64,000 nt of DNA from DASUNQ01 sp035536455. GTDB taxonomy: Bacteria; Acidobacteriota; Thermoanaerobaculia; Multivoradales; UBA5704. The notes under the pieces were generated by a model. That model saw only the letters and a program-made list of their open reading frames with translations, was not told where the DNA came from and did not search any database. Location: contig DATLOC010000026.1 of assembly GCA_035536455.1 (NCBI GenBank), positions 18,703 through 82,702 of the forward strand. The letters are read 5' to 3'. Shown in pieces: positions 1 to 9,574 of this stretch. The translations under genes were made by a program, and so were the position numbers. Each line of letters begins with the position of its first letter. Positions within the stretch are counted from its first letter, which is position 1.

Positions 1-3000
1 CGGTCCGCCGGCGTCGCCCGCTCGAGCTCGGCCATCAGCTCGCGGGTGTAGGTGAAGGGCGCGCGCTGGAACTTCTTGGCCGCCACGAAGCGGCGCAGAG
101 CGCCGTTGAGCGCCGCCTCGCCGATCGAGTCCTTGAGCGCGTACATCGCGACGCTCCCCTTGCGGTAGTGGATGTAGGGCTGGTTCTCGACCCGCATCAG
201 CGGCAGCTCCTCGACCAGCTCGCCGCCGCGGTCGCTGAGGTAGCGGTCGAGCTCGTACTTCAGGAACCGCCGCATCTGCCGCGCTCCATACTCCCTCTCC
301 ATGACCATCAGCGCCGAGTACTGCGACAGCGTCTCGGAGAGCATCGTCGCTCCCTGGACGTTGCCGCCGATCACTTGGTGCGCCCACCACTGGTGGGCCA
401 CCTCGTGGGCGGTGACGTAGAACGGGTAGTCGATGTCCTCCTCGGCGTCGCGCACCCGGGCGATGAAGCCGATGTCCTCGGAGTAGGGGATGGTGTTGGG
501 GAAGGACTGCGCGAAGCGCGCGTAGCGCGGAAACTCCAGGATGCGCACCTGGCGGTGCTGGTAGGGGCCGAACTCGGAGGTGAAGTAGTCCAGGGAGCGC
601 TTGACGCCGTCGACCATCCGCTCGACGTTGTAGCCGTGCGGCGGGTGGTGGTAGACCTCGATCGCCACGTCGCGCCAGCGGTCGCGGCGCACCGCCCAGT
701 CGGCCGAGAGGTAGGAGTAGAAGTGGAGGATCGGCGCGTCCATCGCGTAGTGGAAGTAGCGCCGCCCGCCGGCCGTCCACTCGCGCTGCAGGTAGCCGGG
801 CGCCAGCGCGATCTGGCCGGGGCTGGTGCTCACCACGGTCTCGAAGTCGATCCAGTCGGCGTCGCGCCCGAGGTAGGTGTTGCGGCGCGCGAAGCGGTCG
901 TCGAGGCGCGGCATGCGGCGCACCGGCGGCAGCCCGTGCTCGCGCCGCAGGTTGCGGTCGACGAGCTGCCGGTCCTCGTCGTAGCCGAGCAGCGGGAAGT
1001 ACTGGCGGTTGTTGAAGAAGGTGCCGTTGGCGACGAGCGAGGTGTCGGAGCCGTGGTTGACGAAGCCGCGCTCCTGGACGGCGACGTCGAAGTCGAGCGC
1101 CATCTCCTCGCCGGGCTGGAGGGGCCGATCGAGGCGGTAGATCGAGTAGCCGAGCTCGGCGTCGCGGCGGACCACCTTGTGCGGCCGGAAGCGGAGCGCC
1201 TTGACCTCGACGCGCGGGTCGAGGTTGAGGTGCAGGACCCCGATCGGCCGCGCCGTCTGGTTGCGCAGCCGGTAGTGGCCGCGCGCCTCCATCCGCCGGG
1301 TCTCCGGGAAGATGTCCACCTCGGTGCGGACGGCGACGATGCGCGGCATCGGCATGTCGAGGTACTGCCGGTAGCGCTTCTCGTACTCGGCCTGCCGCCG
1401 CTCCGCCTCGTCGCCGGGGACGTACGCGTTGCGCACGTTGGTGTTCCAGAAGATGAAGCCGCCGGTGGCGACGGCGCCGGCCAAGCCGGCGGCGACCGCC
1501 CAGCGCACCGGCCCGCGAAAGCGCGCCGCCGCCTGCCGCAGCCGGTGGCGCCAGGAGGGCTCGGTGCCGCGCACGCGCACCAGGATCGCCAGGCCGTAGA
1601 GGACGAGCGCGACGCAGCTCCAGTAGAGCGCGAACCAGAGGAACGGCACGACGAAGTGGCCGTAGCCGTTCATGTCGGAGTACGGCATGTCGGGCGTGCT
1701 GCCGTAGCGGTAGAGGTAGTGGTCGAAGTCGAGGCTGTCGAGGACGATCGCGCTCACCAGGTAGAGGATCATCAGCAGGTAGCCGAGGAACTTGCTGTTG
1801 GCGGCGACCTGCAGGAAGACGGCGAGCACCGCCGCCAGCAGGAAGTAGACGCCGGAGACCAGCAGCCCCTTGGCGTAGAGCCCGGGCTCGAAGCGGAAGT
1901 AGCCCTGCCAGGCCTGGAACCCCATCATCGCCAGCGCGCCCACGCCCAGGAAAACGAGGACGACCGTGGCGAGCCCCGCGAGCTTGGCGGCGAGCGTCGT
2001 CCAGGTCGGGGTCGGCAGCGCGTCGTAGACCTCGTGCAGCCCGAGGCCGCGCTCCTTCCAGATCAGCTCGCCGGCGTAGAAGGTGACGATGATGACCAGC
2101 AGGAAGACGTACGACCCCTCGAGGTTCTGGAGCATGAGGTGCGTCACCGGGTGGGTCGAGGTGCCGAACAGGCGCTCGCCAAAGGAGACGCTGGCGAGCA
2201 CGTTGACGCAGCCGAAGGCGACCATCACCAGGAACGGGATGCTGCGCAGCACGCCGACGACCTCCAAGCGCGCCTGGTGGAAGAACTGCCGCCAGGCGGT
2301 GCCGGCGGAGAAGTCCTGCGCCGCGGTGGGGAAGGAGGCGGCGAGCGATGCGGCGGCGAGGGGCGCGTCCTCTTCGGGCAGCGCCCGCCGCCGGCGGCGG
2401 AAGCGGCCGCCGTCGCGCGCCGGGTCGAAGGCGACGTAGCCGGCGGTCAGCGCCAGTAGGCCGACGCCGATCCAGACGACGCGGTTCCAGAGCAGGCCCC
2501 CGGCGAGGTCGGGGAGGGCGCTGTTCTTCTCGACCACCGTCCAGTAGCGGGTCGCGAGGTCGATGGCGGCGCCGCCGAAAGGATCGAGAAGGCTCGCCGC
2601 GAAGTGGTTCTCGATGTCCTCCAGCAGGACGGCGGAGACCAGGTAGACCACCATGAAGACGACGACTCCGAGGTAGGTCGCGAGCAGGCTCCGCGTCACC
2701 GCCGCCAGGGCGAAGAAGACGGCGGCGACGAAGATCAGGTTCGGAAGGACGAGGACGAAGAAGGTGAAGGCGTAGGGCGCCAGGCGGAACGGGCCGAGCC
2801 GCTCGGGCTCGAGCCAGGGCATGAAGCTCCCGAGGACGATCGCCAGCAGCGGGCCGAGGAAGACCAGCGCCGAGACCGCGAACGACCCGGCGAAGCGGCC
2901 CAGCAGGTAGTCGCGCTTCTTGATCGGCCGCGAGAAGAACAGCGGCGCCGTGCCGTGCTCGAAGTCGCGCTGCACCGAGCTGGCGACGAAAGCGGTGATG

Positions 3001-3209
3001 ACGAACATCCCGACAACCGACAGCACGGTCATGAACTGCATGATCACGAACGGCGAGTTGCGGTGGACGTTGCCGATCGCGCCGCCGATGCTCACCGTGT
3101 CCGAGGTCACCGCCCCGAAGGTGAGGAGCGCGAGGACGGCGGTGGTGGACCAGAAGAGCGGCTGCCGGAGCTGGTAGCCGACCTCGAAGCGGGCGATGGC
3201 ACCGAGCAT
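1..3209 (-). CDS. ABC-2 type permease fused to M1 family aminopeptidase (3' end outside window)
   Basis: About 1,069 codons are visible and the frame runs off the left edge, so the C-terminus is missing. The N-terminus (starting MLGAIARFEVGYQLRQPL) is followed by many hydrophobic segments over the first roughly 500 residues, as in ABC-2 permeases. The C-terminal part holds the M1 zinc-peptidase signature HEVAHQWW at residues 935-942, with the expected downstream Glu in MLSETLSQYS. The architecture matches the known ABC permease/M1 aminopeptidase family. The start is the ATG 17 bp downstream of the ATPase stop, so the two genes form one exporter operon. The natural substrate cannot be read from sequence. 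The long open frames on the opposite strand here are GC-rich antisense artefacts. Confidence 0.9.
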   Translation of the reverse strand, partial: MLGAIARFEVGYQLRQPLFWSTTAVLALLTFGAVTSDTVSIGGAIGNVHRNSPFVIMQFMTVLSVVGMFVITAFVASSVQRDFEHGTAPLFFSRPIKKRDYLLGRFAGSFAVSALVFLGPLLAIVLGSFMPWLEPERLGPFRLAPYAFTFFVLVLPNLIFVAAVFFALAAVTRSLLATYLGVVVFMVVYLVSAVLLEDIENHFAASLLDPFGGAAIDLATRYWTVVEKNSALPDLAGGLLWNRVVWIGVGLLALTAGYVAFDPARDGGRFRRRRRALPEEDAPLAAASLAASFPTAAQDFSAGTAWRQFFHQARLEVVGVLRSIPFLVMVAFGCVNVLASVSFGERLFGTSTHPVTHLMLQNLEGSYVFLLVIIVTFYAGELIWKERGLGLHEVYDALPTPTWTTLAAKLAGLATVVLVFLGVGALAMMGFQAWQGYFRFEPGLYAKGLLVSGVYFLLAAVLAVFLQVAANSKFLGYLLMILYLVSAIVLDSLDFDHYLYRYGSTPDMPYSDMNGYGHFVVPFLWFALYWSCVALVLYGLAILVRVRGTEPSWRHRLRQAAARFRGPVRWAVAAGLAGAVATGGFIFWNTNVRNAYVPGDEAERRQAEYEKRYRQYLDMPMPRIVAVRTEVDIFPETRRMEARGHYRLRNQTARPIGVLHLNLDPRVEVKALRFRPHKVVRRDAELGYSIYRLDRPLQPGEEMALDFDVAVQERGFVNHGSDTSLVANGTFFNNRQYFPLLGYDEDRQLVDRNLRREHGLPPVRRMPRLDDRFARRNTYLGRDADWIDFETVVSTSPGQIALAPGYLQREWTAGGRRYFHYAMDAPILHFYSYLSADWAVRRDRWRDVAIEVYHHPPHGYNVERMVDGVKRSLDYFTSEFGPYQHRQVRILEFPRYARFAQSFPNTIPYSEDIGFIARVRDAEEDIDYPFYVTAHEVAHQWWAHQVIGGNVQGATMLSETLSQYSALMVMEREYGARQMRRFLKYELDRYLSDRGGELVEELPLMRVENQPYIHYRKGSVAMYALKDSIGEAALNGALRRFVAAKKFQRAPFTYTRELMAELERATPAD

Positions 3210-3226
3210 GGCGTCCCCGGTGAGCT

Positions 3227-4123
3227 TCAGGCCGCCTGCGCCGCGGCGGCGGCGGGCGCGGCGCGGCGGAGGGCGTGGAAGTAGGCGTCCTCGAGGTCGG
3301 GCGCGACCGGCTCGAAGCCGTCGCCCGGGCGCTCGTCGCCGACCACGTGGAGGAGCGTGCGGCCGCCGAGGAGGCGGGTCGAGATGACCTCGTAGCGCTC
3401 CTCGTAGGCCGGCAGCTCCGCGCGCTCGATCGCCTTCTGCCAGATGCGCCCTTCGAGCCCTGCCATCACTTGCCGCGGCTCGCCGGTCAGCAGCACCCGC
3501 CCGGCCGAGATGATCGCCATCGCGCTGCACACCTCGCGCACGTCGCCGACGATGTGCGTCGAGAGGATGACGACGACGTTCTCGCCGATCGCCGAGAGCA
3601 GGTTCAGGAAGCGGTTGCGCTCCTGCGGATCGAGGCCGGCGGTGGGCTCGTCGACGATGACCAGCCGCGGGTTGCCGAGCAGCGCCTGGGCGATGCCGAA
3701 GCGCTGCCGCATGCCGCCCGAGAAAGTGCCGAGCTTGCGCTTCCGCACCTCCCAGAGGTTGGTCTGGTGGAGGAGGGCGTCCACCACCTCCCGCCGCTCG
3801 CGCGGGCGGGCGATCCCCTTGAGCAGGGCGAAGTGGTCGAGCATCGTCTCGGCCGTGACCTTCGGGTAGACCCCGAACTCCTGCGGCAGGTAGCCGAGGA
3901 GCTTGCGCACCTCCTCCTTCTGCCGCAGCACGTCGAGGCTGCCGAACTTGACGGCGCCCGAGTCGGCCTCCTGGAGGGTGGCGAGGGTGCGCATCAACGT
4001 CGACTTGCCGGCGCCGTTCGGCCCCAGCAGCCCGAACATCCCGCGCGGGATCTCCAGGCTCACGCCGTCGAGGGCGCGCACGCCGTTGGGGTAGGTCTTC
4101 GACAGGTTGGAGATGCTGAGCAT
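3227..4123 (-). CDS. ABC transporter ATP-binding protein
   Basis: A 298-residue cytoplasmic ATPase that would energise the permease/peptidase encoded just downstream. Walker A GPNGAGKST is at residues 34-42, the Q-loop is near YLPQEFG (79-85), the ABC signature FSGGM is at 134-138, Walker B LVIVDEP is at 154-160, and the H-loop is in ILSTHIV. The C-terminal roughly 80 residues are an accessory region seen in exporter ATPases of the CcmA/NatA type. The open frame extends 46 codons further upstream, but the ATG at 4123 begins the canonical MLSISNLSKTY domain start and has GGAGG-like sequence before it. Confidence 0.92.
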   Translation of the reverse strand: MLSISNLSKTYPNGVRALDGVSLEIPRGMFGLLGPNGAGKSTLMRTLATLQEADSGAVKFGSLDVLRQKEEVRKLLGYLPQEFGVYPKVTAETMLDHFALLKGIARPRERREVVDALLHQTNLWEVRKRKLGTFSGGMRQRFGIAQALLGNPRLVIVDEPTAGLDPQERNRFLNLLSAIGENVVVILSTHIVGDVREVCSAMAIISAGRVLLTGEPRQVMAGLEGRIWQKAIERAELPAYEERYEVISTRLLGGRTLLHVVGDERPGDGFEPVAPDLEDAYFHALRRAAPAAAAAQAA

Positions 4124-4166
4124 CGCCGCCTCCGCTGGGCTTCCGGTCCTGGAGCGCCAGGCCGTA

Positions 4167-5306
4167 TTACGGCGGGGGGGTGGCGGGAGTTTCCTGCGGC
4201 CTCCGCAGCCGCCCGGCCGCCCACTCGCACAGCGCCGCGAGCGGCAGCGCCGCCAGGGCAACGACCGGCAGCAGGAAGCGGTTGCCGTAGGCGGAGGTGT
4301 ACCAGAGCTCGTAGCGGGAGAAGAAGAGGAGGAGGGCGGCGGCGGTCCAGCCGACGGCGAGCGCCAGCCGTGGCCGGCGACGGGCGAGGAGGGGGAGGCC
4401 GGCGAGCGCCACCAGCGTCACCGGCGTGGTGAAGAGGAGGCCGTGGCGGCGGTGAAAGAGCTGGCCGCGCAGGCCCTCGGCGAGCGGCAGGTCGAAGTCC
4501 TCGCGCTGGCTGTAGACCACGACCGCGCCGCGGTCGAGGCGGGCGATCCGGTCGTAGGCGGTGGTGAGCGGCGAGCGGAAGAGGTGGAGGTTCAGGAGGG
4601 CGGCCAGCGCCAGCGGCACGGCGAGGCCGGCGGCAAGCGGCGGTAGCGCGCGGCGGAGCGGCGCCCCGGCGAGCGGCAGGACGGCGGGGAGCGCTACGAG
4701 GTAAGGCAGCTTCGCCACCACCGCCAGCCCGAGGAGGAGCCCGGCCGCGAGGTGGCGCAGCGGCGCCGCCCGGCGGTCGGCCGGGAGAGCGAGGAGCCCG
4801 CCGGCGAAGAAGAGGGTCGAGAGCACGTCGGGCGAGAAGTTCCAGGCGTACTGAGGCAGGAAGGTGGCGATCCCGGTGAGCGCCACCGCAACCGCCGCCG
4901 CCCAGGGGGCCGCGACGCGCCGGGCCAAAGCGAAGAGTACGGCTAGCAGCGCCGCGAGCTGGAGCAGGTTGAAGATCAGCGCCCCGGGCGCCCCGAGCGC
5001 CGCGACGAGCGGCAGGGCGAGGAGCGGCAGGACGAGCGGGTGCTTGGGGACGAGGCGGCCGAAGCGGTCGAGCGCGACCTGCGTCTGGTGCTCCGCCAGC
5101 CCGCCGGGGAGCTGGTTGCCGAGGTCGAGGTCGCCGTCCAGCCAGAGCGAGCCGGCGGTCAGGAAGTAGTAGGGGCAGTCGCCGCGCAGGTAGTGCCCGC
5201 CGTCGAAGCCGGTGGCGCAAATGGCGAGATAGATCAGCACCGGCAACCCGACCGCGAGGGCGGCCGGCCCGCGCCGCGCCAGGCGCCCGGGAACAGGGAT
5301 CGGCAT
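4167..5306 (-). CDS. Multi-spanning membrane protein, glycosyltransferase-39-like
   Basis: A 379-residue integral membrane protein with about ten hydrophobic segments. An early acidic stretch (GDCPYYFLTAGSLWLDGDLD) follows the first helix, reminiscent of the first periplasmic loop of GT-C/ArnT-PMT-like enzymes. I do not recognise a precise family, so a lipid-linked sugar transferase role is only a possibility. The start chosen is the ATG at 5306. The frame stays open further upstream, but that part lies inside the RNase P RNA gene on the other strand. A TATTGT box ends 9 nt before the ATG and no Shine-Dalgarno is visible, so the mRNA may be leaderless. Confidence 0.7.
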   Translation of the reverse strand: MPIPVPGRLARRGPAALAVGLPVLIYLAICATGFDGGHYLRGDCPYYFLTAGSLWLDGDLDLGNQLPGGLAEHQTQVALDRFGRLVPKHPLVLPLLALPLVAALGAPGALIFNLLQLAALLAVLFALARRVAAPWAAAVAVALTGIATFLPQYAWNFSPDVLSTLFFAGGLLALPADRRAAPLRHLAAGLLLGLAVVAKLPYLVALPAVLPLAGAPLRRALPPLAAGLAVPLALAALLNLHLFRSPLTTAYDRIARLDRGAVVVYSQREDFDLPLAEGLRGQLFHRRHGLLFTTPVTLVALAGLPLLARRRPRLALAVGWTAAALLLFFSRYELWYTSAYGNRFLLPVVALAALPLAALCEWAAGRLRRPQETPATPPP

Positions 5307-5314
5307 GGAACCGT

Positions 5315-5321
5315 TACAATA
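5315..5321. promoter_or_regulatory. Shared divergent -10 element between rnpB and the membrane-protein gene
   Basis: The heptamer TACAATA reads as a good -10 on both strands. On plus it is TACAAT at 5315-5320, placing the start of transcription at about 5327, exactly where helix P1 of RNase P RNA begins. On minus it is TATTGT at 5321-5316, placing transcription at or next to the ATG at 5306. No convincing -35 hexamer is visible for either direction. Confidence 0.6.
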
Positions 5322-5326
5322 GCGGT

Positions 5327-5709
<383 letters not shown>

Positions 5710-5725
5710 TTCTCATGAACCGTTC

Positions 5726-6844
5726 GTGAAATTCGAGACCCTCGCCGTCCACGCCGGAGGGGAGCGCGACCTCGCCACGGGGTCGGTGGCGCCCCCCATC
5801 CATCTCTCCACCACCTACGAGCACGGCCCGGCCGGCGAGCGGCCGCACGGCTGGATGTACATCCGCGAGGGCAACCCCACCCAGGTGCGGCTGGAGGAGG
5901 CGCTGACCGCGGTCGAAGGGGGCGCGGCGGCCCTCGTCTTCGCTTCCGGGATGGCGGCCGGCACCGCCTACCTCCAGGCTCTCCCGGCCGGCACCCACGT
6001 CCTCTTCCAGGAGGACCTCTACTACGGCTTCCGCAAGCTGGCGAGGGAGCTCCTGCCGCGCTGGGGAATGACGGCGAGCTTCGCCGACTTCCGCGACCTC
6101 GACGCCCTGCGCGCCGCCCTCCGCCCCGAGACCGGCCTCCTCTGGACGGAGAGCCCCTCGAACCCGTTGATGCAGGTCGTCGACCTGGCGGCGGTAGCCG
6201 AGCTGGCGCGGGGCGCCGGCGCCCGCCTGCTCGTGGACGGCACCTTCGCCACCCCGGCCCTGCAGCGGCCGCTGGCGCTCGGCGCCTCTGCCGTCCTCCA
6301 CTCCGCCACCAAGTATCTCGGCGGCCACGGCGATGTGCAGGCCGGGGCGCTGGTCTTCGCCGCGGCGGACGACCTCGTCGAGCGCGCCGTCCACCTGCGG
6401 CACATCACCGGCGGCGTGGCCTCGCCCTTCAACTCCTGGCTCGTGCTGCGCGGCCTGCGCTCGCTCGCCTGTCGCATGGAGCGGCACTCCGCCAACGCCC
6501 TGGCCGTCGCCCAGACGCTCGCCGGGCACGCGCAGGTCGAAGCCGTCCACTACCCGGGGCTGGCCACCCACCCCGCCCACGAGGTCGCCCGCCGCCAGAT
6601 GCGCGCCTTCGGCGGCATGCTCTCGCTGCAGGTGCGCGGCGGCCGCGAGCGGACGATCGAGGTCGCCTCGCGCCTGCGGCTCTTCGTCAACGCCACCAGC
6701 CGCGGCGGCACCGAGAGCCTGATCGAGCACCGCGCCTCCAGCGAGGGGCCGGGCAGTCCGACGCCCGAGAACCTCCTTCGCGCCTCGATCGGCCTCGAGC
6801 ACCCGGACGACCTCGTGGCAGACCTCCTGCAAGCGTTCGCTTGA
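5726..6844 (+). CDS. PLP-dependent Cys/Met metabolism enzyme (cystathionine gamma-lyase/synthase family)
   Basis: A 372-residue fold-type I PLP enzyme. The Schiff-base lysine is K196 in SATKYLGGHGD, the pyridine-binding Asp is D171 (LLVDGTFATP), and the phosphate-binding N-terminal motif is STTYEHG. The family includes cystathionine gamma-synthase, beta/gamma-lyases, O-acetylhomoserine sulfhydrylase and methionine gamma-lyase. The sequence does not decide among them. Start is GTG 5726. An ATG 11 bp upstream runs into a stop after four codons. No Shine-Dalgarno is visible. It follows rnpB by 16 bp. Confidence 0.88.
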   Translation: MKFETLAVHAGGERDLATGSVAPPIHLSTTYEHGPAGERPHGWMYIREGNPTQVRLEEALTAVEGGAAALVFASGMAAGTAYLQALPAGTHVLFQEDLYYGFRKLARELLPRWGMTASFADFRDLDALRAALRPETGLLWTESPSNPLMQVVDLAAVAELARGAGARLLVDGTFATPALQRPLALGASAVLHSATKYLGGHGDVQAGALVFAAADDLVERAVHLRHITGGVASPFNSWLVLRGLRSLACRMERHSANALAVAQTLAGHAQVEAVHYPGLATHPAHEVARRQMRAFGGMLSLQVRGGRERTIEVASRLRLFVNATSRGGTESLIEHRASSEGPGSPTPENLLRASIGLEHPDDLVADLLQAFA

Positions 6845-6874
6845 ACCGTCGATGAGGAGAGAGGAGAGACACCG

Positions 6875-7429
6875 ATGAGAGCCAAGACCTGGGTCCCCTT
6901 GCTCGCCGTCCCCGTCCTGCTCGCCGTCGCCCTGTCCGAGGTCCAGGGGCAGCCGCCCGCGGCGCCCGACCCCGAGACGCAGCGCATCATCCGCGGCTTC
7001 AACATCGCGCCGGTGCCGCTCAAGCTGCGCGGCCGCAACCGCGCGCTGGTGGGCCTCGGCAGCTACATCGTCAACGCCCAGGGCGGCTGCAACGACTGCC
7101 ACACCAACCCGCCGTACGCGCCGGGCGGCGACCCCTTCAACGGCGAGCCGGAGCAGATCAACACCGAGGGCTACCTCGCCGGCGGCACCGCCTTCGGCCC
7201 CTTCATCTCGGCCAACATCACGCCGGACGAGAACGGCCGTCCGCACGGCCTCACCTACGGGGAGTTCCGCAACATCATGCGCACCGGCCACGACCCCGAC
7301 CGGCACCCGCAGCTCGGGCCGCTCCTCCAAGTCATGCCCTGGCCGGTCTACAGCCACATGATCGAGCGCGACCTGCGGGCCGTCTACGAGTACCTGCGCT
7401 CGATCCCGTCGATCGAGAACGACAACTAG
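6875..7429 (+). CDS. Secreted c-type cytochrome
   Basis: A 184-residue exported electron carrier. Residues 1-25 form a signal peptide (positively charged start, hydrophobic core, cleavage near VQG-Q). A single haem-binding site CNDCH lies at residues 72-76, and a Met in LLQVMPWPVYS is the likely distal ligand. The layout resembles the class I cytochromes found as subunits or partners of dehydrogenases and oxidases. The ATG is preceded by a strong purine-rich GAGGAGAGAGGAGAG tract. It follows the PLP enzyme by 30 bp and may be co-transcribed with it, although no functional link is obvious. Confidence 0.88.
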   Translation: MRAKTWVPLLAVPVLLAVALSEVQGQPPAAPDPETQRIIRGFNIAPVPLKLRGRNRALVGLGSYIVNAQGGCNDCHTNPPYAPGGDPFNGEPEQINTEGYLAGGTAFGPFISANITPDENGRPHGLTYGEFRNIMRTGHDPDRHPQLGPLLQVMPWPVYSHMIERDLRAVYEYLRSIPSIENDN

Positions 7430-7443
7430 GGAGGTGCAACGAG

Positions 7444-8148
7444 CTAGTCTTGAAAGATATCCAATAGCTCCCACAGCACCTTAAGTCCTGCGGCAACGCG
7501 TAGGACCTTCAGGGCTGCTTCGAGGGTTTCCCTGATCTTCTTCGCTTCGCTCCGGTCGAGCGGAAGAACATTGCCCGGCAGCTCTGGTCCGACCACTGTA
7601 CCTTGCTCAAAGGCTCGGAAAACGACTTGTGGCTCAGCATTCTGTAGGGAGTCCACGCGGAGCTGCCCTTCCACTACTTTGTAGGTCACTTTCTCTCCCC
7701 GCACCTCGACCTTGAACAGCGTTCCTTCCGGCGCGGCGAGTGTGTATTTGGTTTGCGCTTTCAGTCCCTCGCGGACCTTCCGGAGCTTGAGGATGATCAC
7801 CACTCCTTGGCGCACGAAGACGGTCGGGTTGAGGATCTCCAGATCGCTCTCCGGCTCCACGAGCACCTTCGAGCCTCCGGCAAACTTGATCACGACGCTG
7901 ACGTCTTTCGGGGTGACGATCCGGTCCGCCTTCATCAGGGTCATTCCGCGCTTGGTTTTCGCTGTGCCTCCACCGCGCTCGATCCGCACGAGCTGTGCCT
8001 CCCGACGGGAGGCGCGATGCCCATCTTTGATAACCCCCTCCAAGGTGCCGAGCCCCGAGGTCGCGCAGCCCGTAGCTGCGAGCGACAAAGCGATCACCGT
8101 GAGCCGCAAGGCCGATGCAAGGAAGAATCTGATTCGAGGAGTGTTCAT
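7444..8148 (-). CDS. FecR-domain lipoprotein (last gene of the CHAT operon)
   Basis: A 234-residue predicted lipoprotein: signal peptide and lipobox LAATGC with the lipidated Cys at residue 28 and Ala at +2, which predicts outer-membrane sorting by the E. coli rule. The body contains a FecR-like beta domain (ESDLEILNPTVFVRQG, then AAPEGTLFKVEVRGEKVTYKVVEGQLRV). It ends in a short amphipathic helix. It is a clear paralogue of the lipoprotein at 9575-10630 but lacks that protein's repeat tail. Start: ATG 8148 with GGAG upstream. The hydrolase stop lies 14 bp before it. It converges on the cytochrome gene with a 14-bp gap. Confidence 0.82.
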   Translation of the reverse strand: MNTPRIRFFLASALRLTVIALSLAATGCATSGLGTLEGVIKDGHRASRREAQLVRIERGGGTAKTKRGMTLMKADRIVTPKDVSVVIKFAGGSKVLVEPESDLEILNPTVFVRQGVVIILKLRKVREGLKAQTKYTLAAPEGTLFKVEVRGEKVTYKVVEGQLRVDSLQNAEPQVVFRAFEQGTVVGPELPGNVLPLDRSEAKKIRETLEAALKVLRVAAGLKVLWELLDIFQD

Positions 8149-8162
8149 GGCCGGTCGCTCCA

Positions 8163-9569
8163 TTACGACGAGTACGAACCCAGGTCTGCTATGGCGAATG
8201 CGTCGGCGGCACGCTCCACGCCCTCGTCGCCGAAGACTTGAACGCTGTAGGTGCCGGCGCCTGGCGGAGCAAAGTCGGCGACGCACCAGCCGTCCTCGTC
8301 CTCGCGCAGGGGAAGCGTGCCGACGGTGGAGCCGGTGCCGCTGTTCGTGACCGTCGCGGCGAGCTTTACGCCCTCGCGCTCGGGACGGGCCCGGATCGTG
8401 ATCGGCTCAGCGGACCAGTAGATGTCTTCCACTTCGAGGGCCACTTTCACCGGGCTCAGCCTGGCCTTGCGAAAGCTGCCGAGGTCGAGATAGAGACTGT
8501 TGATGAGGCCGGTCAGGTGGGTGAGAACGGGAGCGGAATTCTGTAACGCAGCGTGCTGGGTCGAGGCGAACATCTCGCCCCCTGCGCTGTGCTCGAGGGG
8601 GGTCGCAGAGACCCGAGGGACGGTGCCATCCCCGCCGTGGTCGGTGCCCTCGTACGACGGGGCCATGATGACGCCATCGCCCGCGCGGCGCGCCGACTGC
8701 GAAGTCTGCTGGGCAATCCCTACAATCGGATAGACGCGATAGCCCTCCCGTTGGTAGGCAGGGTCCTGCTGGTTGGCCTCCACCGCATTCTCGATCTCCC
8801 GGTGGAAGGCGAGGGCGGCCTTCGCCTTCTCGGCGTCCACGTTGGGGATGCCGCTCGTCTCGCCCACGCGCACGAGCTTACCGTTGCCGGGGTCGTAGCA
8901 CTTGAAGATCGGCAGGAGCTGGTAGATGGCCGTGAAGGTGCGCGTCATCTCCGACAGGTCGAGCAGGCCGAACGGCCCCTTGCGCAGGCCGTTGGCTAGC
9001 GTGTCCAATGCGTTGAGGGAGCCGCGATAGGGCGTGCCAAAGGTCACCAGGGCGCGCGTGTCCTTCCAGCCGCCCAAGGCTTCGAGGAAGTACCGGGCAA
9101 CGATCCCGCCCATCGAGTGGCAGACGAGAATCAACTTGGCCTGTGAGTTCGCGGAGGTCCGCCAGCCCTCGAGCCATTTACGGCTCTCCTTCCGGAGCCG
9201 GCGCGCGGCAACGCGGTTGTCTCGCCGCCAGTCGTAGGGGAAAGGGAAGAAGTTCTTACCTTCCTCGAGGTCGAAGCGCCCCATCAGCGTCTCGGCGACC
9301 TTGGTGTAGCCGTCGATTTTCCACAGCCCCGGCAGCAGATGAAGATCGGGGATCAGCGCCGCGGCTACGATGCCGTCCCCTAGATCATCCTCGTCCGTTG
9401 GATCCTCCGCGAGCGCGAGGGCCTGCTTGAGGTTGTGGGCACCGCTCAAGAGCGAACTGGCAATCGAACCCGCGGAGAAACCCCACAAGACCGCTCCGTC
9501 CTTTTTGAGCACACTGCCCGTGACCCCGGGTAGGAGCACGATGATGTCGGGCATCTTGTGGCGGGGCAT
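8163..9569 (-). CDS. LCAT/PGAP1-like alpha/beta hydrolase with C-terminal beta-sandwich
   Basis: A 468-residue predicted lipase/acyltransferase without a signal peptide. The N-terminus (IIVLLPGVTGSVL) and the PYDWRRD motif (111-117) are typical of the lecithin:cholesterol acyltransferase group. The nucleophile elbow is CHSMGG with Ser152. The likely acid and base are Asp314 (GGDGTVP) and His339 (TQHAAL). Residues from about 370 to 460 look like an Ig-like beta-sandwich (ITIRARPE through GAGTYSVQVFGDEG). It sits between two FecR lipoprotein genes, 5 bp after the first and 14 bp before the second. Substrate unknown. A second in-frame Met at codon 6 (9554) could also be the start. Confidence 0.85.
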   Translation of the reverse strand: MPRHKMPDIIVLLPGVTGSVLKKDGAVLWGFSAGSIASSLLSGAHNLKQALALAEDPTDEDDLGDGIVAAALIPDLHLLPGLWKIDGYTKVAETLMGRFDLEEGKNFFPFPYDWRRDNRVAARRLRKESRKWLEGWRTSANSQAKLILVCHSMGGIVARYFLEALGGWKDTRALVTFGTPYRGSLNALDTLANGLRKGPFGLLDLSEMTRTFTAIYQLLPIFKCYDPGNGKLVRVGETSGIPNVDAEKAKAALAFHREIENAVEANQQDPAYQREGYRVYPIVGIAQQTSQSARRAGDGVIMAPSYEGTDHGGDGTVPRVSATPLEHSAGGEMFASTQHAALQNSAPVLTHLTGLINSLYLDLGSFRKARLSPVKVALEVEDIYWSAEPITIRARPEREGVKLAATVTNSGTGSTVGTLPLREDEDGWCVADFAPPGAGTYSVQVFGDEGVERAADAFAIADLGSYSS

Positions 9570-9574
9570 GCGGC

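Noticed and set aside
168..2459. Long plus-strand open frame opposite the ABC permease/M1 gene
   Set aside because: Its peptide is low-complexity Val/Arg/Asp/His with no motif, while the minus strand encodes HEVAHQWW and membrane helices. Such antisense frames are common in very GC-rich DNA.
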